Assembly (NCBI GenBank): GCA_902792535.1
Contig: CADAZU010000010.1
Span: 62,001 to 126,000, forward strand
Direction of reading: 5' to 3'
Length of the DNA: 64,000 nucleotides
From: an uncultured Bacteroidales bacterium
GTDB lineage: Bacteria; Bacteroidota; Bacteroidia; Bacteroidales; Paludibacteraceae
Part shown: positions 41,133 to 50,168 of the stretch, piece by piece
How the letters are laid out: each line of letters begins with the position of its first letter
Numbering within the stretch: the first letter of the stretch is position 1
Notes under the pieces: generated by a model
Told to the model about the DNA's origin: nothing
Databases searched by the model: none
The model's input: only the letters and a program-made list of their open reading frames with translations
Program-made: the position numbers and the translations under genes

Positions 41133-42773
41133 ATGAATAAACCCATCATTTATCAGCTCTTCCCGCGGCTGTTCGGCAACTACAACGAGACACGGAAGCA
41201 CAACGGCACAAAGGAAGAGAACGGTTGCGGTAGGTTTGTGGATATCAACGAGCGTGCACTCAAGTCGATAGCCGATTTGGGTGCCACGCACGTTTGGTAC
41301 ACCGGCGTGATCCGTCATGCCACCGCAGCTTATAACCACCCTGCCATCACCAAAGGCAAAGCCGGTTCGCCCTACGCGATCACGGACTATTATGACGTGG
41401 ATCCGGATCTGGCGAAGAACGAAGCGAAGCGCATGCAGGAGTTTGAGGCTCTTGTTCAGCGCACGCACGAAGCCGGTCTGGACGTGCTGATTGATTTTGT
41501 GCCCAACCATGTGAGCCGCGAATACAAGAGCGTTTGCAAGCCTGCGGGCGTAGAAGATTTAGGCGAGAATGACCATCCTGAATGGGCTTTTTCGCCGCTG
41601 AACAATTTCTATTACCTGCCGGGCGAGCGGTTCACGATGGACAAGGACTTGCAGGGTTACGAAGAGTATCCGGCGAAGGTGACCGGAAACGACTGTTTCA
41701 CAAGTCATCCGGGCGAAAACGACTGGTACGAGACGGTGAAGCTGAACTACGGCGTGTTCTACCAAGGCGGCCGCGAGAAGCAGTTTGACCCCATTCCCAA
41801 CACGTGGATCAAGATGCGCGATATTCTGCTATTCTGGGCAGACAAAGGTATCGACGGCGTGCGCGTGGACATGGCGGAAATGGTTCCTGTGGAGTTCTTC
41901 GCATGGGCGATTGCCGCTGTAAGGAAGAAACACAAGAAGTTCCTCTTTATCGGCGAATGTTACGATCCGAATCAGTACAACGCTTATCTGGACGCCGGTT
42001 TTGATTACCTGTACGACAAAGTGGGCATGTACGATTACCTGCGCGGCGTGACGAGCAAGAGTTGGCCGGCAGAGGGTATCACAGCCCAATGGATGCAGCA
42101 TGGCGACGAGCGGCTGAAGCATATGCTTTATTTCCTGGAGAACCACGACGAGCAACGTATCGCAAGCGGTTTCTTCTGCGGCAGCGGTCGTTGCGCCGAG
42201 CCTGCGATGATAGTGGCAGCGACGCTGAATCAATGTCCGGTGATGATCTATTCCGGTCAGGAATTAGGCGAACGGGGCATGGATATGGAAGGCTTCAGCG
42301 GCATAGACGGCAGGACGACTATCTTCGACTACTGGGGCGTCAAGAGTATCCAGGCCTGGGCGAACAAGGGTAAGTTCGACGGCGGCAAGATGAATGAGGC
42401 GCAGCGCGAGTTGCGCGAGTTCTACCAGCGGCTGCTGGCCCTGGCGCGCGACGACAAAGCGATCCAGAAAGGCAAGATGTACGACATCACCTACGCCCAG
42501 GGCGAAGGATTCGACAAACATAAACAGTTTGCTTTCATCCGCTATATCAAAGGCGAGACGCTACTGGTGGTGGTCAATTTCCACGACCGCGAGCAGCAGA
42601 TCAAAGTGCGGATACCGAATGACGCGTTTGTCTATCTGGGCATGGACGAGAAGCCCAAGGCGACGGCGACCGACCTGCTTCGCGGCGAGAAAATGCCACT
42701 GACATGGACGGCAGACAACCCGATAGAGATGACCCTGCAGGCATGGAAGGGAGTGGTGCTCAAAATCCGATAG
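41133..42773 (+). CDS. Alpha-amylase family glycosidase (GH13)
   Basis: A 546-aa protein without a signal peptide, so probably cytoplasmic. GH13 regions are visible: I in DVLIDFVPNHVS near 130, II in IDGVRVDMAEMV near 245 (catalytic Asp), III in FLFIGECYDPNQY near 275 (acid/base Glu), and IV in FLENHDEQRIA near 338 (Asp). A C-terminal beta domain ends the chain (QQIKVRIPNDAF). Likely acts on alpha-glucans or maltodextrins. An upstream ATG at 41064 overlaps ackA and is not supported. Confidence 0.93.
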   Translation: MNKPIIYQLFPRLFGNYNETRKHNGTKEENGCGRFVDINERALKSIADLGATHVWYTGVIRHATAAYNHPAITKGKAGSPYAITDYYDVDPDLAKNEAKRMQEFEALVQRTHEAGLDVLIDFVPNHVSREYKSVCKPAGVEDLGENDHPEWAFSPLNNFYYLPGERFTMDKDLQGYEEYPAKVTGNDCFTSHPGENDWYETVKLNYGVFYQGGREKQFDPIPNTWIKMRDILLFWADKGIDGVRVDMAEMVPVEFFAWAIAAVRKKHKKFLFIGECYDPNQYNAYLDAGFDYLYDKVGMYDYLRGVTSKSWPAEGITAQWMQHGDERLKHMLYFLENHDEQRIASGFFCGSGRCAEPAMIVAATLNQCPVMIYSGQELGERGMDMEGFSGIDGRTTIFDYWGVKSIQAWANKGKFDGGKMNEAQRELREFYQRLLALARDDKAIQKGKMYDITYAQGEGFDKHKQFAFIRYIKGETLLVVVNFHDREQQIKVRIPNDAFVYLGMDEKPKATATDLLRGEKMPLTWTADNPIEMTLQAWKGVVLKIR

Positions 42774-42776
42774 TTT

Positions 42777-42828
42777 CGGAATTTGAGCATTTGAGAATTT
42801 GAAATTTGACATTTGAAATTTAAGAATT
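42777..42828. repeat. ATTTGA-type repeat, intergenic
   Basis: About 52 bp of GAATTTGAGCATTTGAGAAT-like units between the amylase and the UbiA-type gene; the TTG start of the latter lies at its end. Confidence 0.85.
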
Positions 42829-43786
42829 GGAACGAATCAGAGACATAGCGAAATTGGTGCGATGGGGGAACTTATTGTTCCTCGGGGCGCTCGTATGGCT
42901 GATGGAGAAATGGGTAGTTGTACCTATTTTGGATCAGGCGGCATTCGGCGAACAGCTACCATGGTACATGCTGGTGCTTATCCTGCTGGCGACGGTGTTG
43001 ATCGCCGCCGGCGGGTATGTCATCAATGACTATTTCGACGTCAAGATCGACCGTATCAACCGTCCGGACGAGGTCGTTGTGACACGGAGCGTAAGCAAAG
43101 CCGCGGCGATGCGGCTGAGTATTGCGCTGAGCGGTACCGGTATTGCCTGCGGGATCGTTGTTGCGGGATTGCTGCGGAGCTGGACACTGGGCATTTTGTT
43201 CGTCATCATACCGGGTTTGCTGTGGTTCTATTCGAGCAGTTACAAACGGCTTTTCCTAGTCGGCAACGTCATTATTGCGTTGCTGGCAGGTTTGACGCCG
43301 ATGATCGTTGGCATGGCGAATGTAGCGATCTTGCAACTGCGGTACGGTACGATCCTCGTATACACCACCCTGCCGCACGATATCTATATCTGGACTGGCG
43401 GTTTTGCGCTTTTTGCGTTTCTGCTGACGTGGATTCGCGAGATCATAAAGGATCTGCAGGACCAGATGGGCGACCGCGAGTTGGAATGCCATTCCATGCC
43501 GGTGGTGTGGGGCGAGAAATGGACGAAAGTGTTTGTGACCGGACTCATCGTTTTGACGATCGCCCTCATCGGACATCTGTGGTGGCACGTACTACCCTTC
43601 CCGACCGGCTGGGCGAGCCTCAGCACGCGGTATATCGTATTGGGTATCGTGACGCCGATGGTTTGCACGCTATGGCTGCTATGGGCGGCGAAGATACCGA
43701 GCGACTATAAGACCTGCCAGCAGGTAGTCAAATTCACGATGCTGATCGGGATGCTGTACAGCATTATGATTGTCAGAGGAATATGA
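42827..43786 (+). CDS. UbiA-family prenyltransferase
   Basis: A 319-aa membrane protein with about nine helices. The aspartate-rich motif NDYFDVKIDRINRPDEVV (near 67-84) binds the prenyl diphosphate. The second conserved Asp-rich region is IREIIKDLQDQMGDRELE near 205. Closest in pattern to the geranylgeranylglycerol-phosphate geranylgeranyltransferase / digeranylgeranyl type common in Bacteroidota. The acceptor is uncertain (quinone precursor or lipid). Start is TTG at 42827, within the end of a tandem repeat. A terminator follows. Confidence 0.88.
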   Translation: MERIRDIAKLVRWGNLLFLGALVWLMEKWVVVPILDQAAFGEQLPWYMLVLILLATVLIAAGGYVINDYFDVKIDRINRPDEVVVTRSVSKAAAMRLSIALSGTGIACGIVVAGLLRSWTLGILFVIIPGLLWFYSSSYKRLFLVGNVIIALLAGLTPMIVGMANVAILQLRYGTILVYTTLPHDIYIWTGGFALFAFLLTWIREIIKDLQDQMGDRELECHSMPVVWGEKWTKVFVTGLIVLTIALIGHLWWHVLPFPTGWASLSTRYIVLGIVTPMVCTLWLLWAAKIPSDYKTCQQVVKFTMLIGMLYSIMIVRGI

Positions 43787-43806
43787 AAGTGAAAGGTGAA
43801 AGATGA

Positions 43807-43840
43807 AAAGCGAGGCTTATACAAGACCTCGCTTTTTTAG
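43807..43840. terminator. Bidirectional terminator overlapping the maf 3' end
   Basis: Stem AAGCGAGG/CCTCGCTT with a loop of about 12 nt and a T-run on the plus strand. It includes the last seven codons of maf. Confidence 0.85.
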
Positions 43841-44410
43841 TTCCCGGTAAACGAGATGGACGGGGAAGCCCATGACGTTGAAATAGGAGCCGCGGATGGC
43901 GGTGCAGCCGATATAGCCGATCCACTCCTGAATGCCATAGGCACCTGCTTTGTCAAAGGGTTTATAGCGGTCTATATAATAACGGATTTCTTCGTCCGAG
44001 AGTTCGGCGAACGTTACATCCGTTTTATCGACCTCCGTCGTTAAAACCAATTGAGAATTTTCTTTTTCAGCAAAAGTGACGGCGGTATAGACCTGGTGGG
44101 TTTTGCCGGAGAGGGAACGGAGCATGGCGAAGGCTTCGGTCTCGTCATGGGGTTTGCCGAGCATTTTTCCATCCGCCCAGACGATGGTGTCGGAGGTAAT
44201 GAGGAGTTGGGAATCGTTCAGGCGGGTCTCGTACGCGCGCGCTTTCGCACGCGAGATAAAATAAGGTATATCGCCGGCTTGGAGATCCAGGGGGAATGTC
44301 TCATCGGCATCAATGGAGACCGCTGTGAAGGGGATATCCAAGCCCGCGAGCAGCTCGCGGCGGCGGGGCGAGGCACTACCAAGTAGTATTTGAAGATTTG
44401 AAGATTCCAA
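43817..44410 (-). CDS. maf: Maf-like nucleoside triphosphate pyrophosphatase
   Basis: A 197-aa protein that hydrolyses non-canonical or excess dTTP/UTP-type nucleotides. Family motifs: LLGSASPRRRELL (residues 9-21), ITSDTIVWADGKMLGKPHD near 70, GAYGIQEWIGYIGC near 155, and RGSYFNVMGFPV. Its first six codons (MESSNL) derive from an ATTTGAAG repeat, so a start slightly further in is possible but lacks an ATG. It is 11 nt after parC. Confidence 0.95.
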   Translation of the reverse strand: MESSNLQILLGSASPRRRELLAGLDIPFTAVSIDADETFPLDLQAGDIPYFISRAKARAYETRLNDSQLLITSDTIVWADGKMLGKPHDETEAFAMLRSLSGKTHQVYTAVTFAEKENSQLVLTTEVDKTDVTFAELSDEEIRYYIDRYKPFDKAGAYGIQEWIGYIGCTAIRGSYFNVMGFPVHLVYRELKKRGLV

Positions 44411-44423
44411 GATTTGAAGATTT
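44388..44423. repeat. ATTTGAAG repeat covering the parC/maf junction
   Basis: Tandem ATTTGAAG units spanning the maf start and the parC stop, contributing to the N-terminus of Maf. Confidence 0.85.
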
Positions 44424-47046
44424 AGAACAAATCCAACTGGGTGTCAGCGGGTTTCTCAAAGGTCATGGGGACACCATCAATGTCAAGAGAGTCCGTCTGA
44501 GGTGTTTCCAGAGATTCCTGAGAGTCCGGAAGTTCCGGAGATTCCGGGGATTCCGGCTCTGCCGGAGCAGGAGGCTCCGGTGTTATATCTTCGACAGATG
44601 TGACCTCGAGAGTTGTGACGCGTTTGCCTTTTGCTTTCGGCGATTTCTCGTCGATAAACTCCTCCATGAGAATATCCATCGGTTCGTGTTTGTCATCCGC
44701 GAAAGTAACACGGAAAGTCGCTTCCGCGCGATCGGAGAGTACCGCTATGCGCGAGTCCTTGTCATCGCCGAGGAAGGACTGGACTTTAGCTTGCGCGTCG
44801 TCCAAGCGGAAACGCTTGCCGTAGTAGTATTTGAGTTCGCCGTTCCACTGGATAAGCGACCACACTTTCTCCGGATCAAGTTTCTCGATGCGCAGGATAT
44901 TATCTTCGAAATGGGCGGTGAGATCAAAGGAGGTGGTGTAGTACGTACCGTCGTTCTGGATGACGAGGATGCGGTCTTCGTCGTTAAACTCGCCGAGGTA
45001 GAGTCCGTGCTCGTCATAGTTGACGCGCAGCACATCGGCATCGAACCAGACTTTGCGTCCGCCGAGGGTAGAATGACCTTTCTGCTTGAGGGTAATGGAT
45101 TTGACTTCGAATTTCGTGAGCACATTGCCTCTCGCCGTACGGGATTTGACCGCCAGTTCGGAGAGGTCTTTGCAGACCTCCAGTTTCTTGAGATGCAGTT
45201 GGGGTTTGAGGGTGACCTTGATCACTTCGGCTTCGCCGTTGGGGTTCGCGGTGAAATAGATGACTTTGGAGCCCGGTGTGCCTTGGGTGAGGTCGTACTC
45301 CTTGTCTCTCGCGACACCGGTGATATTGAAGCGCTTCATGAAATAAGTGCCCTTCTTGCCGTCGCGATAGACGACATTGTACACGGTGCGCTCGTCGCCG
45401 CGCTGGAAGACCGCAATGTGGAGGATGTCGGTGCCGACGAAGATTTTCTCCGCTACCTTCATGACCTTGTATTTGCCGTCCTTATGGAAGACGATGATGT
45501 CGTCAATATCGGAGCAGTTGAAGAGGAACTCGTCTTTCTTGAGTCCCGTTCCGATAAATCCTTCCTCGCGGTTGATATAGAGTTTCTCGTTGTTCTCGAC
45601 CACAGCTTTGACGTTGATTGCGCCGAAGTTGCGCACCTCGGTGCGACGCGGATACGCCTCGCCGTATTTGGATTTGAGCATCTCAAACCACGCGATGGTA
45701 TAGTCGGTGAGGTGGTTGAGGTTCTTGATGCAGGCTTTGATCTTCTTCTCCAGTTCCTTCATCAGTTCGTCCGCTTTCTTGGAGTCGAACTTGGTGATAC
45801 GGATCATGCGGATCTCGAACAGTTTCTCGATATCCTCGGAGCGAACCTCCCGGATGAGCTGGGGTTTGAAAGGCGTGAGGGCATCATCCACAAAAGCGAT
45901 CAGTTTCTCTTTGTTCGGCGCGTTCTCGTAGCCTTCCTGCTTATAGATGCGGTTCTCGATGAAAATCTTCTCCAGCGAAGTATAGAAATACTTCTCCTCC
46001 AGTTCGCCTTTCTCTATCTCCAGCTCCCATTTGAGGAGGGCTTTGGTATTGTCGGTAGAAAGGCGGAGGAGATTGCTGACAGAAGTGAAGATCGGTTTTT
46101 TGTTCTCCACCACGCAGCAGTTGGGGCTGATATTGACTTCGCAGTCCGTGAAGGCATAGAGCGCATCGATGGCTTTATCGGACGACGAGCCGGGTGCCAG
46201 CTGGACGACTATACGCGCCGTGTCGGCAGTAAAATCATCGATCTTTTTGATCTTGATCTTGCCTTTCTGTGCCGCCTTGAGGATAGTCTCGATGATCTTG
46301 GAGGTGGTAGTGCCGAAAGGAATCTCGGTGATGACGAGGGTCTTGTTGTCGTCCGCTTTCTGGATGCGGGCACGTATTTTCACCGAGCCGCCGCGTTCGC
46401 CGTCGTTGTACTTGGTGACATCAATGACGCCGCCCGTCGGAAAATCCGGGAAGAGTTGGAACTCCTGCCCCCGCAGGTATGCAAGAGACGCGTCGCACAA
46501 TTCATTGAAATTATGCGGCAGGATCTTGGAGTTCAAACCGACAGCAATACCCTCCACGCCTTGCGCCAGCAGGAGGGGGAATTTAACCGGCAGGTGGATC
46601 GGTTCGTTCTTACGCCCGTCGTAGGACTTCATCCACTCGGTCGTCTTGGCATTGAAGACGGTCTCGAGGGCGAATTTGGAGAGCCGCGCCTCGATATAAC
46701 GGGGCGCAGCGGCTCCGTCTCCGGTCAGGATGTTTCCCCAGTTTCCCTGGCAGTCAATGAGCAGATCTTTCTGACCAAGCTGGACGAGCGCGTCGCCGAT
46801 GGATGCGTCTCCGTGCGGGTGGTACTGCATTGTCTGGCCGACGATATTGGCAACCTTGTTATACTTGCCATCATCGACGGTCTTCATGGCATGCAGAATA
46901 CGGCGCTGCACGGGCTTGAGGCCATCCTCAATCGCCGGCACGGCACGCTCCAGTATCACATACGAAGCATAGTCCAGGAACCAGTCCTGGTACATGCCCG
47001 TCAAGTGATACTTTACCGCATCATTGAATCCAGCTTGACCTGCCAT
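44422..47046 (-). CDS. parC: DNA topoisomerase IV subunit A (ParC/GyrA family)
   Basis: An 874-aa type IIA topoisomerase subunit. The breakage-reunion domain has MYQDWFLDYASYVILERAVP, IVGQTMQYHPHGDASIGDAL and the catalytic Tyr in GDGAAAPRYIEARL (about residue 115). A coiled region and a degenerate C-terminal beta-pinwheel (about 520-800) follow, then an acidic Pro/Glu-rich tail (SPESPELPDSQESLETP). This long form is typical of Bacteroidota. parE is not adjacent. It begins 5 nt after the 54-aa membrane protein's stop. Confidence 0.95.
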   Translation of the reverse strand: MAGQAGFNDAVKYHLTGMYQDWFLDYASYVILERAVPAIEDGLKPVQRRILHAMKTVDDGKYNKVANIVGQTMQYHPHGDASIGDALVQLGQKDLLIDCQGNWGNILTGDGAAAPRYIEARLSKFALETVFNAKTTEWMKSYDGRKNEPIHLPVKFPLLLAQGVEGIAVGLNSKILPHNFNELCDASLAYLRGQEFQLFPDFPTGGVIDVTKYNDGERGGSVKIRARIQKADDNKTLVITEIPFGTTTSKIIETILKAAQKGKIKIKKIDDFTADTARIVVQLAPGSSSDKAIDALYAFTDCEVNISPNCCVVENKKPIFTSVSNLLRLSTDNTKALLKWELEIEKGELEEKYFYTSLEKIFIENRIYKQEGYENAPNKEKLIAFVDDALTPFKPQLIREVRSEDIEKLFEIRMIRITKFDSKKADELMKELEKKIKACIKNLNHLTDYTIAWFEMLKSKYGEAYPRRTEVRNFGAINVKAVVENNEKLYINREEGFIGTGLKKDEFLFNCSDIDDIIVFHKDGKYKVMKVAEKIFVGTDILHIAVFQRGDERTVYNVVYRDGKKGTYFMKRFNITGVARDKEYDLTQGTPGSKVIYFTANPNGEAEVIKVTLKPQLHLKKLEVCKDLSELAVKSRTARGNVLTKFEVKSITLKQKGHSTLGGRKVWFDADVLRVNYDEHGLYLGEFNDEDRILVIQNDGTYYTTSFDLTAHFEDNILRIEKLDPEKVWSLIQWNGELKYYYGKRFRLDDAQAKVQSFLGDDKDSRIAVLSDRAEATFRVTFADDKHEPMDILMEEFIDEKSPKAKGKRVTTLEVTSVEDITPEPPAPAEPESPESPELPDSQESLETPQTDSLDIDGVPMTFEKPADTQLDLF

Positions 47047-47051
47047 TCGGA

Positions 47052-47216
47052 TTATGCCTTCCTATTGATGAAGATATAGGCGAGGATACCAACTACTTCG
47101 CATACCATTGCCGTGACCAACAATGAGTTATGCGGAAGAGCCACTCTATAAATAATAAGGAATACCACACCTAACAAAAGGAGAAAAACTCCCAGATACT
47201 TTTTGAAATTTTCCAT
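47052..47216 (-). CDS. 54-aa membrane protein
   Basis: Two hydrophobic helices (about 8-25 and 32-50) with a short loop; starts MENFKKYLGV and ends IFINRKA. A small conserved-looking membrane protein of Bacteroidales of unknown function. It has its own promoter and precedes parC by 5 nt. The longer open frame up to 47540 overlaps dprA and is rejected. Confidence 0.75.
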   Translation of the reverse strand: MENFKKYLGVFLLLLGVVFLIIYRVALPHNSLLVTAMVCEVVGILAYIFINRKA

Positions 47217-47247
47217 AATATTATGCGATTCTTTTAATTTGCGGCTG

Positions 47248-47279
47248 CAAAGGTACAAAAAAATTTGCAAATATGCAAA
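47248..47279 (-). promoter_or_regulatory. Promoter of the small membrane protein - parC - maf operon
   Basis: TACCTTTG (47248-47255), 20 nt, TTTG (47276-47279). Confidence 0.85.
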
Positions 47280-47293
47280 CTTTTTCTTCTTTT

Positions 47294-48379
47294 TTATCGT
47301 ACAAAGCGATAAATTCCGCCGGGTAGCGAACGAACGAGCCCCTGAAGCTCGAGCATAACCAGATCGGAAGAGACTTCGCTGTAGGGTCGTTCGGTCTCCA
47401 TGACCAGCAGATTGATATGCATTCCATCCTCGGCTTCCTGCAGTTTTTGCAGAAGGTTTTGTTGCGTCGGCGAGAGGTCTTCGCGCAAGCCGATTATCTC
47501 CGTCTGGACCGGTTGCGCAGCGGCAGACCGTTTGGTCCATTGCATGGCTTCGATCAGGTCGTCCGCCGAAGTGATGAGCGACGCTTTGTTCGCACGGATG
47601 AGTTTATTACATCCGGCGGAAGAGAGGTCGGTCGGACGTCCGGGGAAGGCAAAGAGTTCGCGGTTGTAATCCACCGCCATCTGCGCTGTGATAAGACTAC
47701 CGCCTCGTTCGCGGGACTCAACGACCACCACAGCATCCGCCAAGCCGGCGACGATCCGGTTCCGCTGGACAAAGAAGCCCGCGAGAGGTTCTGTGCCGGA
47801 CGTGAACTCGGTCAGGATACCGCCATGCTCCAGCGCAGCGATTGCCTCCGGGCGATGCTGGTAAGGATAGATCCGATCCAGTCCGTGCGCAGGGACGATG
47901 ATCGTAGGAATGCCATATTGGATGGCGGCTCTATGCGCCGCGATGTCGATGCCGTAAGCCCCTCCGCTGACGATCGTGACGGACTCCAGCTGCTCATGCA
48001 GTTGGCGCACCAACGCTTCCGTCAGTTCCTTGCCCCGCTGGGTGGGTTGCCGCGTGCCGACGATCGAGACGATATGCCCATCCGAAGGATGCAGATTGCC
48101 TTTGCCATAGAGCAGCAGCGGTTTGTCCGGGCATTGGCGAAGGCGATACGGATAGTCCTCGTCCGCCAGCGTCCACACACGTATCCCATGCTCCCCGATC
48201 CACTCCGTCTCCTGCTGCGCACGACGAAGACAAGCCTCCATTTCGGGTTCGTCGATGGCGCGCCAAGCCTCTTCGGCAGAACCGAAGCGGTCGATCAGCT
48301 GCAACGCTCGCCGCAAATGATTGCGAAACAGCAGCGAGAGGGCGATGTCATATGTGAATGGAGAATTGACAATTGACAT
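47294..48379 (-). CDS. dprA: DNA-processing protein DprA
   Basis: A 361-aa DprA/Smf protein that loads RecA on incoming single-stranded DNA during transformation. A Rossmann-like domain at about 85-290 contains IVSIVGTRQPTQRGKEL, IVSGGAYGIDIAAHRAA, LTEFTSGTEPLAGFF and RNRIVAGLADAVVVVES. A C-terminal winged-helix-like domain (about 300-361) follows. Its first residues (MSIVNSPF) come from an AATTGACA repeat. It is 8 nt after the VanZ-like gene. Confidence 0.95.
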   Translation of the reverse strand: MSIVNSPFTYDIALSLLFRNHLRRALQLIDRFGSAEEAWRAIDEPEMEACLRRAQQETEWIGEHGIRVWTLADEDYPYRLRQCPDKPLLLYGKGNLHPSDGHIVSIVGTRQPTQRGKELTEALVRQLHEQLESVTIVSGGAYGIDIAAHRAAIQYGIPTIIVPAHGLDRIYPYQHRPEAIAALEHGGILTEFTSGTEPLAGFFVQRNRIVAGLADAVVVVESRERGGSLITAQMAVDYNRELFAFPGRPTDLSSAGCNKLIRANKASLITSADDLIEAMQWTKRSAAAQPVQTEIIGLREDLSPTQQNLLQKLQEAEDGMHINLLVMETERPYSEVSSDLVMLELQGLVRSLPGGIYRFVR

Positions 48380-48412
48380 TTGACAATTTACGATTTACGA
48401 TTTGCAATTTTG
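48361..48412. repeat. AATTGACATTTGA-type repeat at the dprA start
   Basis: Tandem 7-8-nt units spanning the dprA start codon and the end of the VanZ-like gene, whose terminal codons (KIANRKS) it contributes. Confidence 0.8.
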
Positions 48413-48765
48413 CGGATGAGCAGAACCAGCAGAACGCCGATGAGGGCGCCGATCATGTCGGCATAGAGATCCGCCATCTCGCCGGAACGCGTGAGGGTAC
48501 AGTAACGCTGCAGGATCTCCATGAGTGCGCCATAAGCCACTACTCCGCCCCATACCCACAAATAGGGCATGAAACGGGAAGAAAATGTTCTCGCTACCGG
48601 CACCATCCAGCTGACCGCCAGAAACAGATACATCGCTCCATGCAGGAGTTTGTCCTGCGCGCTCAGCGAACGAGGCACGTAGTTGCTCTCCATGAGGCTG
48701 AGAATAGCAATGCCGACCGTGACAAGCACGGCCGGCATGTATGTTACAATTTCTCTCCGAAGCAT
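48388..48765 (-). CDS. VanZ-like membrane protein
   Basis: A 125-aa protein with four hydrophobic helices and the VanZ signature: DKLLHGAMYLFLA (His after Asp-Lys) and AYGALMEILQRY ... EMADLYADMIGALIG. Function in Bacteroidota is unknown; VanZ gives teicoplanin resistance in enterococci, but this copy has no van neighbours. Its start overlaps the upp stop by 22 nt. Confidence 0.87.
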   Translation of the reverse strand: MLRREIVTYMPAVLVTVGIAILSLMESNYVPRSLSAQDKLLHGAMYLFLAVSWMVPVARTFSSRFMPYLWVWGGVVAYGALMEILQRYCTLTRSGEMADLYADMIGALIGVLLVLLIRKIANRKS

Positions 48766-49400
48766 AGATCTCCGGCATCGCCCAAACCAGGAACGATGTA
48801 TTTCTTTTCATTGAGAACCGGATCAATGGCAGCGCACCAGAGGGTGACATCTTCGCGATCGCCGAGTGCCTTGCGCAGGTACTCCACCGCCTGGGGTGTA
48901 CCGATGGTGCAGCAGAGGTGGGTGTGACGCGGCTGACCATGTTTGCAGAGCGCGATATAACTGCTCTCCATGGACATGCCGGTAGCCAGCATCGGGTCCG
49001 CGATCACCAGCGTTTTGCCCTCTATCGAAGGAGCCGCCATATACTCGGCTACGATCTCCAGTTCGCCTTTCTCATTGACGCGGCGGTAAGCGCTCAGGAA
49101 CGCATTCTCCGCATGGTCGAAGATATTGAGGAAACCCTGGTAGAGCGGCAGTCCGGCACGCAGGATAGTAGCCAGCACCAGTTGGTCGCTGATCGTATTA
49201 ACGGTCGCCGGGGCGAGAGGCGTCTGCACTTCGGTCGGCTCGTAGGAAAGCGATTTGCTGACCTCCATCGCCATGAACTCGCCGATGCGCTCTATGTTGC
49301 GACGAAAACGGAGACTGTCCTTCTGGATCTCCACATCGCGGATCTCGCGCAGGAAATTGTTGAGGACACTGTTTTGCTCCGAGAGATTGATAACTTTCAT
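48744..49400 (-). CDS. upp: Uracil phosphoribosyltransferase
   Basis: A 218-aa enzyme that joins uracil to PRPP, giving UMP. The PRPP loop is LVIADPMLATGMSM (near 130) and the uracil-binding end is VPGLGDAGDLCFGE. The codons upstream of 49400 in the same frame overlap the coiled-coil gene and are not part of it. It begins 1 nt after the coiled-coil gene's stop. Confidence 0.95.
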   Translation of the reverse strand: MKVINLSEQNSVLNNFLREIRDVEIQKDSLRFRRNIERIGEFMAMEVSKSLSYEPTEVQTPLAPATVNTISDQLVLATILRAGLPLYQGFLNIFDHAENAFLSAYRRVNEKGELEIVAEYMAAPSIEGKTLVIADPMLATGMSMESSYIALCKHGQPRHTHLCCTIGTPQAVEYLRKALGDREDVTLWCAAIDPVLNEKKYIVPGLGDAGDLCFGEKL

Positions 49401-49401
49401 A

Positions 49402-50043
49402 TTATTGCATGGATTTAGCGGATTTCTGCTCTGCTTTGAGGGTAGCGGTGCGCTCTTTGAGTTGAGCCTCCAGTTGCGCCAACTCCGTTGCCTTCTGCTG
49501 GGTCTCCTGGATGTACGATTGCAGGCGGGTCTGACCATTCTGCAGGGTTGTCTCCATATCGGAGATAGCGCGCTGACGGTCTGCAACTTCGCGGATCGAG
49601 TAACCCAGCTCTTTCTGCTGTTTCTCCAAGAGCTGCAGATAGCTATCGCGGGTCTCCTGGTTCAGCTCTTTCTGCTTGTTGAGGGTCTTCTGCTGCTTCT
49701 CAACCACTTTCTGCATCGATTTGAGCTCGCTCTCTTCTTTGGCATACAGTTTCTTCAGCGAAGCGGTCATTTTGGTAGCTTCTTTCAGGGAATTACCCAT
49801 CTCTTTGGCGTGCGCTTGCTCCACTTTGAACACCGCCTTAGCCGCCTTGATCTCCTCGGCATTCTTCTCCAGACTCTGTGCCACTACCTCCAGCGCCGCA
49901 CGATACATCGTCGGCTCGGACACATACAGCGTGCGAAGCGAATCCAACTTCATGTCCGCAATCTCAATCGACAGCGGGGTAACATGTTGTGCCATAGCGC
50001 TCATCCCAAGTGCCATAAAGGCAATAAAAAGAATCTTTTTCAT
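49402..50043 (-). CDS. Exported coiled-coil protein
   Basis: A 213-aa protein with a signal peptide (about 1-18, ending AMA) and a nearly continuous coiled coil from about 50 to the end (Lys/Glu/Gln heptads, LLEKQQKELGYSIREVADRQ). No enzyme motif. It heads the operon with upp, vanZ-like and dprA. Possibly a periplasmic spacer or Skp-like chaperone. Confidence 0.72.
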   Translation of the reverse strand: MKKILFIAFMALGMSAMAQHVTPLSIEIADMKLDSLRTLYVSEPTMYRAALEVVAQSLEKNAEEIKAAKAVFKVEQAHAKEMGNSLKEATKMTASLKKLYAKEESELKSMQKVVEKQQKTLNKQKELNQETRDSYLQLLEKQQKELGYSIREVADRQRAISDMETTLQNGQTRLQSYIQETQQKATELAQLEAQLKERTATLKAEQKSAKSMQ

Positions 50044-50098
50044 CTCGTTTGAATTATTTAAATTATGTTATTAATGTTCCGATTTCGGAATTTTGGCG

Positions 50099-50129
50099 CA
50101 AAGTTACTAAATTTCTTGCATATATCAAA
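50099..50129 (-). promoter_or_regulatory. Promoter of the coiled-coil - upp - vanZ - dprA operon
   Basis: TAACTTTG (50099-50106), 19 nt, TTTG (50126-50129). It is interleaved with a plus-strand promoter: the two share the 50115-50129 DNA. Confidence 0.75.
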
Positions 50130-50146
50130 ATTTTTCTTTACCTTTG
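50115..50146 (+). promoter_or_regulatory. Promoter of the DUF5063 operon
   Basis: CTTG (50115-50118), 20 nt, TACCTTTG (50139-50146). An ATG at 50148 would be at the transcript's first bases, so the start at 50169 is preferred. Confidence 0.82.
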
Positions 50147-50168
50147 CATGATTTTTCTTAAAGAACGG

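Noticed and set aside
44398..47079. Plus-strand open frame of 893 codons
   Set aside because: It lies exactly antisense to parC, which has clear catalytic motifs; the antisense product has no recognisable domain and a composition typical of a mirror frame.
47217..47540. Upstream extension of the 54-aa membrane protein
   Set aside because: It reads through a promoter and antisense-like through dprA codons; the 54-aa form has two clean membrane helices.
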